A model generated the notes under the pieces. The model saw only the letters and a program-made list of their open reading frames with translations, did no database searches and was not told the origin of the DNA. From positions 1,116,001 to 1,180,000 of the forward strand of contig NC_022663.1 in assembly GCF_000157895.3 (NCBI RefSeq): a stretch of 64,000 nucleotides of DNA. Reading direction: 5' to 3'. This DNA is from Mycobacterium kansasii ATCC 12478. Its GTDB lineage: Bacteria > Actinomycetota > Actinomycetes > Mycobacteriales > Mycobacteriaceae. This document shows positions 1-8,692 of this stretch, in pieces (the first letter of the stretch is position 1; each line of letters starts with the position of its first letter). The position numbers and the translations under genes are program-made.

Positions 1-964
1 TGATCTTCTCGGCCCTGCGAGCCTCGCGCTCAAGGTAGCGCTGTTTGGAATCCTCGAACTTCTCGCTGGCTTCCTCGAGCTCCTTGATCAGCACGGCAAG
101 GTCGTCGCGCATCCACGCGCCCTCGCCGGTGAAGTCCTCGCGTTCGAAAATCCGCCACTTCCGTAACACCGGCATGACCACCTCGTCGAGGTGGATGCGC
201 GGGTCATAGACGCCGCCGACGGCGATGATCACCGCCTTGCGGCGGAACTCCGGCACCGTGAAGCCGGGCATCTTGAAGTTCCGCAGAATCCGGTGGACCG
301 ACTTGATCGCCTGGTTGGGCGCAATGTCGAGTCCGGCCGCGCTGACGTCCCGGTAGAAGATCATGTGCAGGTTCTCGTCGTGCGACACCCTGGCCATCAG
401 CTGCTCCGCGATGGTGTCGTTGCTGGCCCTACCGGTGTTGCGATGCGACACGCGGGTCGCCAACTCCTGGAACGAGACATACATCACCGAGTCAAATACA
501 CTCTCAGCAAACATATCGCCCTGGTGGTTCTGGCCCGGGCTGAAGCCCCGTGTCATTTGCTCCATGCGAAGCTTCTCCAGCTCGACCGGATCCACCGCGC
601 GGGTCACCACCAAGTAGTCACGCAACGCGGTGCTGTGCCGGTTCTCCTCGGCGGTCCACCGGTTGACCCACTGCCCCCAGGGGCCGTCCATGCTGAAGTT
701 CATCGCGATCTCGCGGTGGTACGACGGTAAGTTGTCCTCCGTCAACAGGTTCTGGACCATCGCCACCTGGGCCACATCGGAGAGCTGGCTCTGTCCGGGC
801 TCCCAGTCCTGGCCGTCGAGGGCATAGAAATTCTTGCCGTCCGACCAAGGAACGTAGTCGTGCGGGTTCCACTCCTTGAACATCGAGAGGTGGCGGTTGA
901 GCAGCTGCTCCACCACGGGCTCAAGTTCATGGAGTAGCTGCAGGTTGGTCATTTCCTTCGGCAT
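1..964 (-). CDS. acyl-ACP desaturase, DesA1-like (3' end outside window)
   Basis: Soluble di-iron stearoyl-ACP-desaturase-type enzyme; in mycobacteria DesA1/DesA2 introduce double bonds into acyl chains destined for mycolic acids. 321 residues are visible before the window edge. Both di-iron ligand motifs are present: EENRH around residue 110 and DENLH around residue 200. The N-terminus (LQLLHELEPVVEQLLNRHLS) closely matches DesA1 as I recall it. The start chosen is ATG at 964-962 because GGGAGA lies about 8 bases upstream; an internal ATG at 952 is an alternative. Mtb DesA1 is about 338 residues, so only a short C-terminal tail is missing. It is divergent from nothing visible and lies just downstream, same strand, of a DATIN-like gene. 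Whether it is the main desA1 or a paralog cannot be decided here. Confidence 0.9.
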   Translation of the reverse strand, partial: MPKEMTNLQLLHELEPVVEQLLNRHLSMFKEWNPHDYVPWSDGKNFYALDGQDWEPGQSQLSDVAQVAMVQNLLTEDNLPSYHREIAMNFSMDGPWGQWVNRWTAEENRHSTALRDYLVVTRAVDPVELEKLRMEQMTRGFSPGQNHQGDMFAESVFDSVMYVSFQELATRVSHRNTGRASNDTIAEQLMARVSHDENLHMIFYRDVSAAGLDIAPNQAIKSVHRILRNFKMPGFTVPEFRRKAVIIAVGGVYDPRIHLDEVVMPVLRKWRIFEREDFTGEGAWMRDDLAVLIKELEEASEKFEDSKQRYLEREARRAEKI

Positions 965-990
965 GAGGGGTCTCCCAGCTATGTGTGCCG

Positions 991-1009
991 TTCAGTAACA
1001 GTGAATATA
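991..1009 (-). promoter_or_regulatory. candidate operator and -10 region of the desaturase
   Basis: The imperfect palindrome TTCAGTAACAGTGAA (991-1005) overlaps an AT-rich TATATT element on the minus strand (1009-1004), about 30-40 bases upstream of the desaturase start. The mycobacterial desA1/desA2 promoters are known to be controlled by the TetR-family repressor MadR through a palindrome. That this palindrome is the MadR site is an inference from position and symmetry only. Confidence 0.35.
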
Positions 1010-1034
1010 TCTGTGAACCCCGGTTACATGCAAG

Positions 1035-1811
1035 TCAGACACGCTGGAACGGAGCGATCAATCCGAGGTTGCCGTCGTAGCGCGGGTAGAGCAGGTTGCC
1101 GCGACCGGTGGCCGGGTCGGTGAAAAACAGCAGCTGAAGCCGGTGTTCACCGGCGCGGTGCACTGCTGCGTCCTCGGTGAGACACGGCGTCTGGCGGGAG
1201 TTCACGATCAGCGGCACCGCAGGCTCGCCGGTGCTCGACGACCACGCCCATCCCGGCAGATACACATGTCGTTGGCGAGCCAGTCGCAGCCCCGAGGGGC
1301 CGGCCCGGTACACCACCGCGTCCTCGCCCGTCTCCACGTCGGTGAACAGGTGGGCGTCGTAGTCCATGGCATCCATCACCGCCACCGCCTCCAACGGCGT
1401 AGTGCGCTGCAGCACCACCGATTTGCGGCGTAGCACGACGGCCCCGGTGGTGATGGTCAAGAGCCTGCGGGTCGGATCGGGCCAGGGACGAGGGCACCAC
1501 TGCCCGTACATGCGCGCGATATGACGATCCAGCCGCAGCAATGCCGGTGTCAGGTCGTCGATACCCGTCGTGACGGCGAGCACCCGTGCCGGTAGCTCGC
1601 CGACGCGCAGGTTCACCTGCATGATCAACGGCCCGCGGCCACAGGCTCCGGTTTTCAGCCGAACCCGAGCGCCTCCGGAGATCTCGTGATGGGCCAGCAC
1701 CCGCCCCACCGCACGCGCCACGTACTCACCCTGCGAAGCCGACACCCGTGGGCCGGAAAGCACTGTCAGATCGGGGAATTCTCGCACCGACCACGGTTTG
1801 AGCGCGTACAC
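1035..1811 (-). CDS. dormancy-associated translation inhibitor (DATIN, Rv0079-like)
   Basis: 258-residue homolog of Mtb Rv0079, a DosR-regulon protein reported to bind the 30S ribosome and inhibit translation. The N-terminal half has the S30EA/HPF-like core (REFPDLTVLSG near residue 11). The C-terminal half carries two copies of the long-HPF C-terminal motif: DYDAHLFTDVETGEDAVVYR near 150, and LLFFTDPATGRGNLLYPRYD near 228, ending YDGNLGLI. The start is GTG at 1811-1809; the first residues diverge from Rv0079 and no strong ribosome-binding site is visible, so the exact start is uncertain. A DosR-type box sits 90 bases upstream. In Mtb this gene lies far from mbtI, beside other DosR genes, so its position next to a desaturase and mbtI is unusual. 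Confidence 0.85.
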   Translation of the reverse strand: MYALKPWSVREFPDLTVLSGPRVSASQGEYVARAVGRVLAHHEISGGARVRLKTGACGRGPLIMQVNLRVGELPARVLAVTTGIDDLTPALLRLDRHIARMYGQWCPRPWPDPTRRLLTITTGAVVLRRKSVVLQRTTPLEAVAVMDAMDYDAHLFTDVETGEDAVVYRAGPSGLRLARQRHVYLPGWAWSSSTGEPAVPLIVNSRQTPCLTEDAAVHRAGEHRLQLLFFTDPATGRGNLLYPRYDGNLGLIAPFQRV

Positions 1812-1900
1812 CCCGCAGCGACCCCGCTTTCTTCATCGGCCCGAACAGCAGTCGAACTGATCGCTTCAGTCGAAGCGTCCCCGGCTGCCTTTCGGTCCGC

Positions 1901-1916
1901 TAGGGCCGAAAGTCCC
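1901..1916 (-). promoter_or_regulatory. DosR-type binding box upstream of the DATIN gene
   Basis: Read on the minus strand the site is GGGACTTTCGGCCCTA, which fits the established DosR (DevR) core GGGACTTnnGnCCCTA without a mismatch in the conserved positions. It lies 90 bases upstream of the GTG of the DATIN-like gene and points toward it. A much weaker GGGGACGCTTCGACT-like sequence (about 1868-1882) may be a second half-site. Two direct copies of CAGTCGAA (1849-1856 and 1867-1874) lie between the box and the gene. Confidence 0.75.
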
Positions 1917-1982
1917 TGTGACGATGTGCTGCCGATCACCGCGCGGGCGGATTCGTCCGGTCGAACCGGACTCCGGCGCCAG

Positions 1983-3332
1983 CTACCGACGTTCAACCAG
2001 GTAGGGCGCCAACACAGAAAGCTTCTCGCAGGTCTCTTCGAATTCCCGCTCGGGTTGCGAGGCCTCGATGATCCCGGCGCCGGCCTGCAGCCACGTACGC
2101 CCGTCCCGTTCATAGGCCGCCCGCAACGTCAGCGCGGCATCGAGACCGCCGTCTGCGGAGAACATCACGACCGAACCCGAATACAATCCCCGCGGACCTT
2201 CGTCGAGACGCAAGATGGCTTCGACCCCGTCCGCTTTGGGAATTCCCGACGCCGTTACGGCAGGAAAAAGTGCTTCCAGAGCATCCATCCGATCACTCGC
2301 GGGGTCTAGGCGCGCACTGATCGTCGAGCCGAGGTGTTGCACACTCCCGCGCTCCCGCACCGTCATGAAATCGGTGACGGCCGCAGTTCCCGGTTTCGCG
2401 ATCTGAGCAATCTCCCGAAATGACGTCTGCACCGAAATAGCATGCTCGACAATCTCTTTGGCGTTGGACTCCAGATCGCGGCGGGCTGCCAGGTCGTCTG
2501 CGACGCCCCGGCCCAGCGCACGTGTGCCGGCCAGTGGCTCGGTGACCACGGCGCCGTCGGGCTGAACGGACATGACAAGTTCCGGGCTGAAGCCAAGCGC
2601 CCGAATTCCGCCAAGCTGCAACATGAACGATCGCACCGGAGTGTTGTGCCGACGCGCCACGCGATAGGTCGACGGGAAGTCGAGCTCGAAAGGCACGTCC
2701 ACACAACGGGATAGGATCACCTTGCGGTACCGGCCGGCCAAGATCTCGCGGCGGGCCGTGGCCACCCGGTCGCGATATCCGGACGGGTCGGCGGACAATT
2801 CGACTGCGCGGGACTGCGGCACGCCGGCTATCCCGTCGCGCAATAACCGGTGCACCGCCTGGCGGTGGTGCGCCCCGGCCCCGATGAAGCAAATCTCGGT
2901 CCTGGTCATCACGATGCGGCTGCCGGGCCAAAATACCCGGGCCAACGGAGTGCGGGGCGCCAGCCGCTGCTGCAGCCCGTATCGGTAGACACCGAATTCG
3001 AAGGCGATCCAGCCGAAGACTTGGTCGGTCTCCAACAGCAACCGGTCGATGGCTTCGCCCAGGACCGATGCCGGCCGCCCGCACCAGGCTTGCCGGCGAG
3101 TGGTGCCGTTGCGGACCACGCGCAGCTCGTCGCTGTCCAGCTCCACCATCGTCTGCACGCCCAAGGCCAGGACCCATTGCCCGTCGTATTCGTACAGCAG
3201 GTACTGCTCCCCGGGGGTCTCGCAGAGGGCGGCGGCCAACTCAGCCGCAAGATCAGCCGGCTCTAGGTCGGCCGGCATCGGAATCGACACTTCAGCGGTA
3301 CTGGCAGTACTGATCGCGATGCTCCCCTCCAC
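1983..3332 (-). CDS. mbtI: salicylate synthase MbtI
   Basis: Converts chorismate through isochorismate to salicylate, the first step of mycobactin siderophore synthesis. 449 residues, the same size as Mtb MbtI (450), with a chorismate-binding fold throughout. Conserved features are the catalytic lysine in GRYRKVILSRC, TEPLAGTRALGRG, the Mg-binding ESNAKEIVEHA, and the C-terminal EREFEETCEKLS. The start used is GTG at 3332-3330, which gives an N-terminus aligning with Mtb MbtI. There is no clear ribosome-binding site before it, and it lies only 8 bases from the IdeR-type box, so a leaderless or slightly later start is possible. Iron repression through IdeR is expected. The rest of the mbt cluster is not in the window. 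Confidence 0.95.
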   Translation of the reverse strand: MEGSIAISTASTAEVSIPMPADLEPADLAAELAAALCETPGEQYLLYEYDGQWVLALGVQTMVELDSDELRVVRNGTTRRQAWCGRPASVLGEAIDRLLLETDQVFGWIAFEFGVYRYGLQQRLAPRTPLARVFWPGSRIVMTRTEICFIGAGAHHRQAVHRLLRDGIAGVPQSRAVELSADPSGYRDRVATARREILAGRYRKVILSRCVDVPFELDFPSTYRVARRHNTPVRSFMLQLGGIRALGFSPELVMSVQPDGAVVTEPLAGTRALGRGVADDLAARRDLESNAKEIVEHAISVQTSFREIAQIAKPGTAAVTDFMTVRERGSVQHLGSTISARLDPASDRMDALEALFPAVTASGIPKADGVEAILRLDEGPRGLYSGSVVMFSADGGLDAALTLRAAYERDGRTWLQAGAGIIEASQPEREFEETCEKLSVLAPYLVERR

Positions 3333-3340
3333 AGCATTAG

Positions 3341-3359
3341 TAAACGTAGCCTAACCTAC
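3341..3359 (-). promoter_or_regulatory. IdeR-type iron box of mbtI
   Basis: The minus strand reads GTAGGTTAGGCTACGTTTA. It matches the left half and centre of the IdeR consensus TTAGGTTAGGCTAACCTAA (TAGGTTAGGCTA), while the right half is degenerate. It lies just upstream of the mbtI start, where IdeR with Fe2+ would block transcription. Confidence 0.65.
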
Positions 3360-3573
3360 TAAATACATCCCGCGGCCTTGTCGCGCGGATGCCGTCCGCA
3401 CCAGGGCTCACGGTGAGTCGATCGTTGTCGGGGCGCCTGCGTCATGGCATCATCGGGCCGAAGTGCGCCACCTGGCCGGGCCGAGTTTCCGTCCTCTTCG
3501 GCAGGCTGCCAGCAGGTGGCCGGTCGTTCCCGGCTGCTCGCCGGCGCTCACGCCAGACACAGGAAACGCCAAA

Positions 3574-3640
3574 CGTTTACCAATCGTTTACTTGCGGGCC
3601 ACATAACGACGGATTGCTGTGCGCGCGACTCTCCTAGCAT
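3574..3640 (+). promoter_or_regulatory. possible promoter and repeat elements of the 3718 gene
   Basis: The 385-base gap between mbtI and the next gene holds, besides the IdeR box, two direct copies of CGTTTAC (3574-3580 and 3585-3591) spaced 11 bases apart (one helical turn). A TAGCAT (-10-like, TAnnnT) follows at 3635-3640. These could form a regulated promoter for the small gene at 3718. Nothing else gene-like is seen in this gap. Confidence 0.25.
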
Positions 3641-3717
3641 CACTGCCTAACCGGCTGTGTGTCCGCCGGCGGCAGTCGTATGCCCACCCGCAGGCAAGCA
3701 CGAGGAGGGACCAGCAC

Positions 3718-3927
3718 ATGTTCGTGATCCATCTCGCGGACGGCGAAGAAGTCCATGGTGAAAGCGAGGAGCTCTCGATCAACCAGGACACCGGCGTGCT
3801 TACGGTATGCAAGGTCGACGGCTTCGAGGAGACCACGACGCACTACTCGCCCATTGCGTGGCGGACGGTGACCCACCGCAAGCGGGACATCGGTGTCCGG
3901 CCGTCGCTGATTTCTTCCGCGCGCTGA
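3718..3927 (+). CDS. small conserved mycobacterial protein of unknown function
   Basis: 69 residues. ATG at 3718 was chosen over longer in-frame starts because GAGGAGGGA ends 7 bases before it. The protein is acidic and hydrophilic at its N-terminus (HLADGEEVHGESEELSIN), continues with a beta-rich segment (GVLTVCKVDGFEETTTHYSP), and ends basic. There is no signal peptide, membrane segment or recognised domain. It resembles short hypothetical proteins seen in other mycobacteria. It stands alone: mbtI is divergent upstream and the SbtA-like gene starts about 290 bases downstream. No function can be assigned. Confidence 0.7.
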   Translation: MFVIHLADGEEVHGESEELSINQDTGVLTVCKVDGFEETTTHYSPIAWRTVTHRKRDIGVRPSLISSAR

Positions 3928-4216
3928 TGGCCCGAACAGGATTTCACAGCATATTGGCAGCTGATTCACATTGAACTCACGCCATTAGGGCGCTGACAGC
4001 GCACTGCCAGCACAATTGGCACCGCGGACTGCCACACGGCAGTACCGGGGGTCGCCGAGTGCCCGAAAATACCGCGAATCCAGGGATTTTGCGCGCGTCA
4101 AGAGTAGCGGTCCGGCCGCAGCCTCGCTAAATTCTCAGCGTTGTCTGGGGTGTTCCCGGTCGCTCCGCTGAAGGTGGTTGCTTCCTGGATCGCGGCACGA
4201 AGCATGGGAGGCGCCA

Positions 4217-5452
4217 ATGCTGCATGAGTTCTGGGAGAATTTCACCCACAACCTTTTCAAACCGCTGCTGCTGTTCTTTTACTTCGGGTTCTTGATCCCG
4301 ATCCTCAAGGTGCGGTTCGAGTTCCCCTACGTGATCTACCAGGGCCTCACCATGTACCTGCTGCTGGCCATCGGCTGGCATGGCGGTGAAGAGCTCGCCA
4401 AGATCAAGGCGTCCAGCATCGGAACGATCGTCGGATTCATGGTTTTGGGCTTTCTCCTGAACTTCGCGATCGGCGGACTGGCTTACCTACTGCTGAGCCG
4501 CATGAGTTCGATGCGGCGAGTCGATCGAGCGACCGTCGCCGGCTACTACGGGTCGGATTCCGCCGGGACCTTCGCCACCTGCGTCGCGGTGCTTACCAGC
4601 GTCGGCATCGCCTTCAACGCCTACATGCCGGTCATGTTGGCTGTCATGGAGATTCCCGGCTGCCTGGTGGCGCTCTACCTGGTGGCACGCCTGCGGCACC
4701 GGGGAATGGACGAGGCCGGGTATATGCCCGACGAGCCGGGCTACACCCCCCCGGCCAAGGTCTCACTCGGGCCGGGAACCGCGGCGCGGCCGGCCCGCGG
4801 GGAAACTCTCGAAGCCACCAACGACCGCGGAATCGAGCAGGAGTTGGAGCTCTCGCTGGAAAAGCAGGAGCATCCGGACTGGGAGGAAGCCGGGGAAGGC
4901 AGCCGCAAGGCATCCCTGTTCTCGCGTGAGCTGCTGCAGGAAGTCTTCCTCAACCCTGGGCTGTGTCTGCTGCTCGGCGGCATCATCATCGGACTCATCA
5001 GCGGACTACAAGGAGAGAAAGTCGTCCACGACGATGACACCTTCTTCGTCACGGCCTTCCAGGGCGTACTGGCGCTGTTCCTGCTCGAGATGGGCATGAC
5101 GGCATCCCGCAAGCTCAAGGACCTGAGGACCGCGGGTCGGGGGTTCATCTTGTTCGGCCTGTTGGCGCCGAACCTCTTTGCGACGCTGGGAATCGTGGTC
5201 GCCCACAGCTACGCCTACCTGACCAATAGCGACTTCAAGCCGGGCACCTACGTGTTATTCGCGGTACTGTGCGGCGCGGCGTCCTACATCGCCGTTCCGG
5301 CGGTGCAGCGACTGGCGATCCCCGAGGCAAGTCCGACGCTGCCGCTCGCCGCATCGCTGGGTTTGACGTTCTCCTACAACGTCACGATCGGGATCCCGCT
5401 GTATATCGAGGTCGCCCGCATGGTCGGGCAGTGGTTCCATACCACCGCGTGA
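4217..5452 (+). CDS. SbtA-family sodium-dependent bicarbonate transporter-like membrane protein (Rv2387-like)
   Basis: 411-residue multi-pass membrane protein. The start ATG at 4217 follows GGGAGG by 6 bases, and the protein then begins MLHEFWENFTHNLFKPLLLF. Roughly five hydrophobic segments (residues 10-160) include IGWHGGEELAKI, typical of the SbtA/DUF897 family. A hydrophilic, charged cytoplasmic stretch of about 75 residues (175-245) follows, then about five more membrane segments to the end. This two-halved layout with a central loop is that of cyanobacterial SbtA. The mycobacterial members are not, to my knowledge, characterised, so bicarbonate as substrate is an inference. No SbtB/PII-like regulator is adjacent. 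It converges on hemW with a 7-base gap. Confidence 0.8.
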   Translation: MLHEFWENFTHNLFKPLLLFFYFGFLIPILKVRFEFPYVIYQGLTMYLLLAIGWHGGEELAKIKASSIGTIVGFMVLGFLLNFAIGGLAYLLLSRMSSMRRVDRATVAGYYGSDSAGTFATCVAVLTSVGIAFNAYMPVMLAVMEIPGCLVALYLVARLRHRGMDEAGYMPDEPGYTPPAKVSLGPGTAARPARGETLEATNDRGIEQELELSLEKQEHPDWEEAGEGSRKASLFSRELLQEVFLNPGLCLLLGGIIIGLISGLQGEKVVHDDDTFFVTAFQGVLALFLLEMGMTASRKLKDLRTAGRGFILFGLLAPNLFATLGIVVAHSYAYLTNSDFKPGTYVLFAVLCGAASYIAVPAVQRLAIPEASPTLPLAASLGLTFSYNVTIGIPLYIEVARMVGQWFHTTA

Positions 5453-5459
5453 GCGCGGA

Positions 5460-6647
5460 TCATCCCAGCAGCGTGCGCACCACGGCGTCGGCCAGCAATC
5501 GCCCCCGGTCCGTGAGGACCAGCCGGTCACCCTCGGTTGCCAGCAACCCGTCGGCCAGCACCACTTTGGCACGCTCTCGTTCGGCGGAATCGAGCCGACT
5601 CATCGGCAATCCCTGACGCAACCGGATTTTCAGCAGCACGTCTTCGGTGTGCAACGCGTCGGCTCCGAGCTGCTCGAAGCCCGCCACCGGCAGCGTCGCA
5701 CCCGCAACCAGCTCCGCGTAGGCGTTCGGATGTTTGACGTTCCACCATCGCGTCGCGCCGACGTAACCGTGTGCACCGGGACCGGCGCCCCACCACTGGC
5801 CACCGTCCCAATACCCGAGGTTGTGTCGGCACTCGCCTCCCGGCCGGGCCCAGTTGGACACCTCGTACCACCTCAACCCGGCCGCGGTCAGCCGCGCGTC
5901 GGCCAACTCGTAACGATGGGCGAGCACGTCGCCGTCCGGGGCGCTCAGCTCGCCGCGCCGCACACGCCGGGCCAGCGCCGTTCCGTCCTCGACGACCAGG
6001 GCGTAGGCCGAAACGTGGTCGACGCCGGCGTCGATCGCCGCCGCTACCGAACGCAGCAGATCATCGTCGGACTCCCCCGGGGTGCCGTAGATCAGGTCGA
6101 GGTTGACGTGTTCGAAGCCTGCGTCCATTGCCTCGCGCGCGGCGGCGCTGGCCCGGCCCGGCGAGTGCACCCGGTCCAGGGTGGCCAGCACCCGCGGCGC
6201 CACCGATTGCATGCCGAGCGATACCCGCGTGTACCCGGCTGCCCTGATCGCGTCGAAGAACTCCGGCCAGGTTGACTCGGGATTCGCCTCGGTGGTGATC
6301 TCAGCATCCGGCGCCAGCGCAAAACAGTCGCGAACCATGCCGAGCAACCTCGTCAGGCGCTCACCACCGAGCAGCGACGGTGTCCCGCCGCCGACGAATA
6401 CCGTGTTCAGCGTGGGTGCGTCGAGCCGTGCGGCGGCCAGCTCCAGCTCAGTACCCAGAGCCAGCAACCAGGCGTCCGGGTTGACGCCGCCCAGCTCGGC
6501 AGGGGTGTAGGTATTGAAGTCGCAATACCCGCATCGGGTGACGCAGAACGGGACATGCACATACAGCCCGAACGGCTGCCCGGGACTGCGCAGCATCCCA
6601 GGTAGCTCGACTGGTCGCTCGCGAAGAGTCATGCCAAATCTTCGCAC
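5460..6647 (-). CDS. hemW: radical SAM heme chaperone HemW (annotated hemN in Mtb)
   Basis: Radical SAM protein with the 4Fe-4S motif CVTRCGYC (CxxxCxxC) followed by DFNTYT. This marks the HemW heme-chaperone branch rather than true oxygen-independent coproporphyrinogen oxidase (HemN), which has CxxxCxxCxC. Other conserved blocks are GGGTPSLL, NPESTWPEFF, RVSLGMQSV and DLIYGTPGES. The C-terminal part is the HemN C-domain with YEVSNWARPG and GPGAHGY. 395 residues from GTG at 6647; an in-frame ATG at 6632 (MTLRERP) is an equally plausible start. It corresponds to Rv2388c. It converges with the SbtA-like gene and lies downstream of a PE_PGRS gene on the same strand. Confidence 0.9.
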   Translation of the reverse strand: MRRFGMTLRERPVELPGMLRSPGQPFGLYVHVPFCVTRCGYCDFNTYTPAELGGVNPDAWLLALGTELELAAARLDAPTLNTVFVGGGTPSLLGGERLTRLLGMVRDCFALAPDAEITTEANPESTWPEFFDAIRAAGYTRVSLGMQSVAPRVLATLDRVHSPGRASAAAREAMDAGFEHVNLDLIYGTPGESDDDLLRSVAAAIDAGVDHVSAYALVVEDGTALARRVRRGELSAPDGDVLAHRYELADARLTAAGLRWYEVSNWARPGGECRHNLGYWDGGQWWGAGPGAHGYVGATRWWNVKHPNAYAELVAGATLPVAGFEQLGADALHTEDVLLKIRLRQGLPMSRLDSAERERAKVVLADGLLATEGDRLVLTDRGRLLADAVVRTLLG

Positions 6648-6667
6648 GTGCCGGTGCGCCGCACCGC

Positions 6668-8509
6668 CTACCCGGTGCCCGTCAGACCCGGCTGGCCCAG
6701 CAACGACCCGCCGGCGCCGCCCAGGCCACCGTTACCGTTGGGTGGGCCCAGGCCGCCGTTACCGCCGTTGCCGCCGTTGCCGATGACGACGGCGTCGCCA
6801 CCGCGGCCGCCGTCACCCCCAGTCGCGCCGGGTGCGCCCTGGCCACCGGCGCCACCGGCGCCGCCGTTGCCGATCAGCCCGGCCTTACCGCCGGCCCCGC
6901 CGATTCCGCCGGTGCCGACCGAGGTGAAGCCACCCTGCCCGCCCGCTCCGCCGGAGCCGACGATCATGCCGCCACTGCCGCCGGCCCCGCCCGCCGCGCC
7001 GGTGGTGGGCGCGCTGGACAACGAAATCCCGCCGGCTCCACCTGCTCCGCCGTTACCGATTAGCCCACCGGCTCCACCTGCCCCGCCGGCGCCGCCAACG
7101 TTGCCGAATCCGCCGGCGCCGCCAGCGCCGCCAAAGCCGCCTACTGCGCCACCGTTTCCGCCCGACCCGCCGGCGCCGCCGTCAAGTGAGCCCTGACCGC
7201 CGATTCCGCCGACCCCACCGATGCCGAAAAGTCCAGCGTTGCCGCCGGCTCCGCCACCGCCGCCGGAGCCGAGGGGGTTGTTGACTCCGCCACCTCCCCC
7301 CGCGCCACCTGCGCCCCCGGCACCGACCAGGATGCCACCGGCTCCGCCAGCTCCACCCGCGCCGGCGGCTGAGCCGCTCGCTAATCCGCCGACTCCGCCG
7401 TGGCCGCCGACGCCGACCAGGCCCCCGGCCCCACCCATCCCGCCGGCACCACCGTTGCCGCCAACATCTCCAAATCCGCCAGCTCCGCCGGCGCCACCAA
7501 CCCCGCCCAGGACGCCGGCACTGCCGCCCGTTCCGCCGACCCCGGCTTTGCCCACGCCGGCTCCGCCCACACCGCCGTCGCCACCGATGCCGACCAGCCC
7601 GCCGGACCCGCCGGCTCCACCATCACCACCGTTGACGGTTTGACCTGTGCCACCACCGCCGCCGAACCCGCCGAGGCCGCCGAGCAACCCGGCGCTACCG
7701 CCGCCCCCGCCCTGCCCACCACTGAGTCCTCCGAAACCACCTGCCCCGCCGACACCTCCGGCACCCAGAAATCCTCCGGATCCACCAGCACCGCCGCCGC
7801 CGCCGTTAGCCTGTCCGGAGAACCCGCCGGAGCCGCCGGCACCGCCGCCGCCGAACAGTCCCGCGGCACCGCCCGCGCCGCCCACGCCGCCGTCGAAAAT
7901 TATTGAGAGCCCGCCGTTACCACCCGCACCCCCGGAGCCAAACAACCCGCCGGCACCGCCGGCCCCGCCCTTGCCACCGTTTGTGGTCACACCCAATCCG
8001 CCGTTGCCGCCCGCGCCACCGTTGCCGAATAACCCGGCGGGCCCGCCATTTCCGCCGTTTTGGCCGGTGCCACCAGAACCGCCCGCACCGCCATTGCCGA
8101 TCAATATCCCGCCGGGCCCGCCATTTGCCCCGGTCCCGGGAGCTCCATCGGCGCCGTTGCCGATCAGGGGACGGCCCAGCAGCGCCAAGCTGGGCGCGTT
8201 GATCGCATTCAGCAAGCTCGGTGCGGCATTGGCGGCCTCGGCGCTGGCATAGGAGCCCGCGCTCGCGGCGAGATTCTGGACGAACTGGTCATGAAATGCC
8301 GAGACGTGGGCGGCAAGCGCCTGATATGCCCGCCCATGTGCTCCGAACACCGCCGCGATGCCCGCCGACACCTCATCGGAACCGGCGCTCAACACCGACG
8401 TGGTGGGGATAGCCGCGGCCTGGGCCGCCGCGTTGATTGCCGAACCGATTCTTGCGAAATCTGTTGCCGCCGCATCCACAAGCTCGGGCACCGTCGTCAC
8501 AAAAGACAC
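6668..8509 (-). CDS. PE_PGRS family protein
   Basis: 613 residues. The start is GTG at 8509, giving MSFVTTVPELVDAAATDF; GGGAGG lies just upstream, and a start farther upstream (8533) would add residues not typical of PE proteins. Residues 1-95 form the PE domain with its PE dipeptide and a YxxxE export motif (YASAE) near the end, suggesting ESX-5 secretion. The conserved linker RPLIGNGADG follows, then about 480 residues of GGxGG repeats with periodic GLFGxGGAGG and GLIGNGGAGG units. It ends shortly after a GSLLGQPGLTGTG tail. No extra C-terminal domain is visible. In Mtb no PE_PGRS gene lies between hemN and rpfD, so this copy is lineage-specific in position. The proline-rich opposite-strand frames are shadows. 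Confidence 0.9.
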   Translation of the reverse strand: MSFVTTVPELVDAAATDFARIGSAINAAAQAAAIPTTSVLSAGSDEVSAGIAAVFGAHGRAYQALAAHVSAFHDQFVQNLAASAGSYASAEAANAAPSLLNAINAPSLALLGRPLIGNGADGAPGTGANGGPGGILIGNGGAGGSGGTGQNGGNGGPAGLFGNGGAGGNGGLGVTTNGGKGGAGGAGGLFGSGGAGGNGGLSIIFDGGVGGAGGAAGLFGGGGAGGSGGFSGQANGGGGGAGGSGGFLGAGGVGGAGGFGGLSGGQGGGGGSAGLLGGLGGFGGGGGTGQTVNGGDGGAGGSGGLVGIGGDGGVGGAGVGKAGVGGTGGSAGVLGGVGGAGGAGGFGDVGGNGGAGGMGGAGGLVGVGGHGGVGGLASGSAAGAGGAGGAGGILVGAGGAGGAGGGGGVNNPLGSGGGGGAGGNAGLFGIGGVGGIGGQGSLDGGAGGSGGNGGAVGGFGGAGGAGGFGNVGGAGGAGGAGGLIGNGGAGGAGGISLSSAPTTGAAGGAGGSGGMIVGSGGAGGQGGFTSVGTGGIGGAGGKAGLIGNGGAGGAGGQGAPGATGGDGGRGGDAVVIGNGGNGGNGGLGPPNGNGGLGGAGGSLLGQPGLTGTG

Positions 8510-8692
8510 CCATACCTCCCGAGGGCTCGTCACGAGTTAGGCCACCCGACGGCACCATCGCTGTCCACCGCCGAGCGTCCGGTACCGGCGATTATTGACT
8601 GCGTGACCAGTCCGACGCGGGAGTTCCGCCAATTTGGGAAGTCGCGCCGAACGACTGGTTATGGCTCGCCGCCGTGCCGGGTCGGGCCCAGC

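Noticed and set aside
6648..8252. Long proline-rich plus-strand ORFs across the first PE_PGRS gene
   Set aside because: They are the complement of the GGxGG codon repeats; no ribosome-binding sites or domains.
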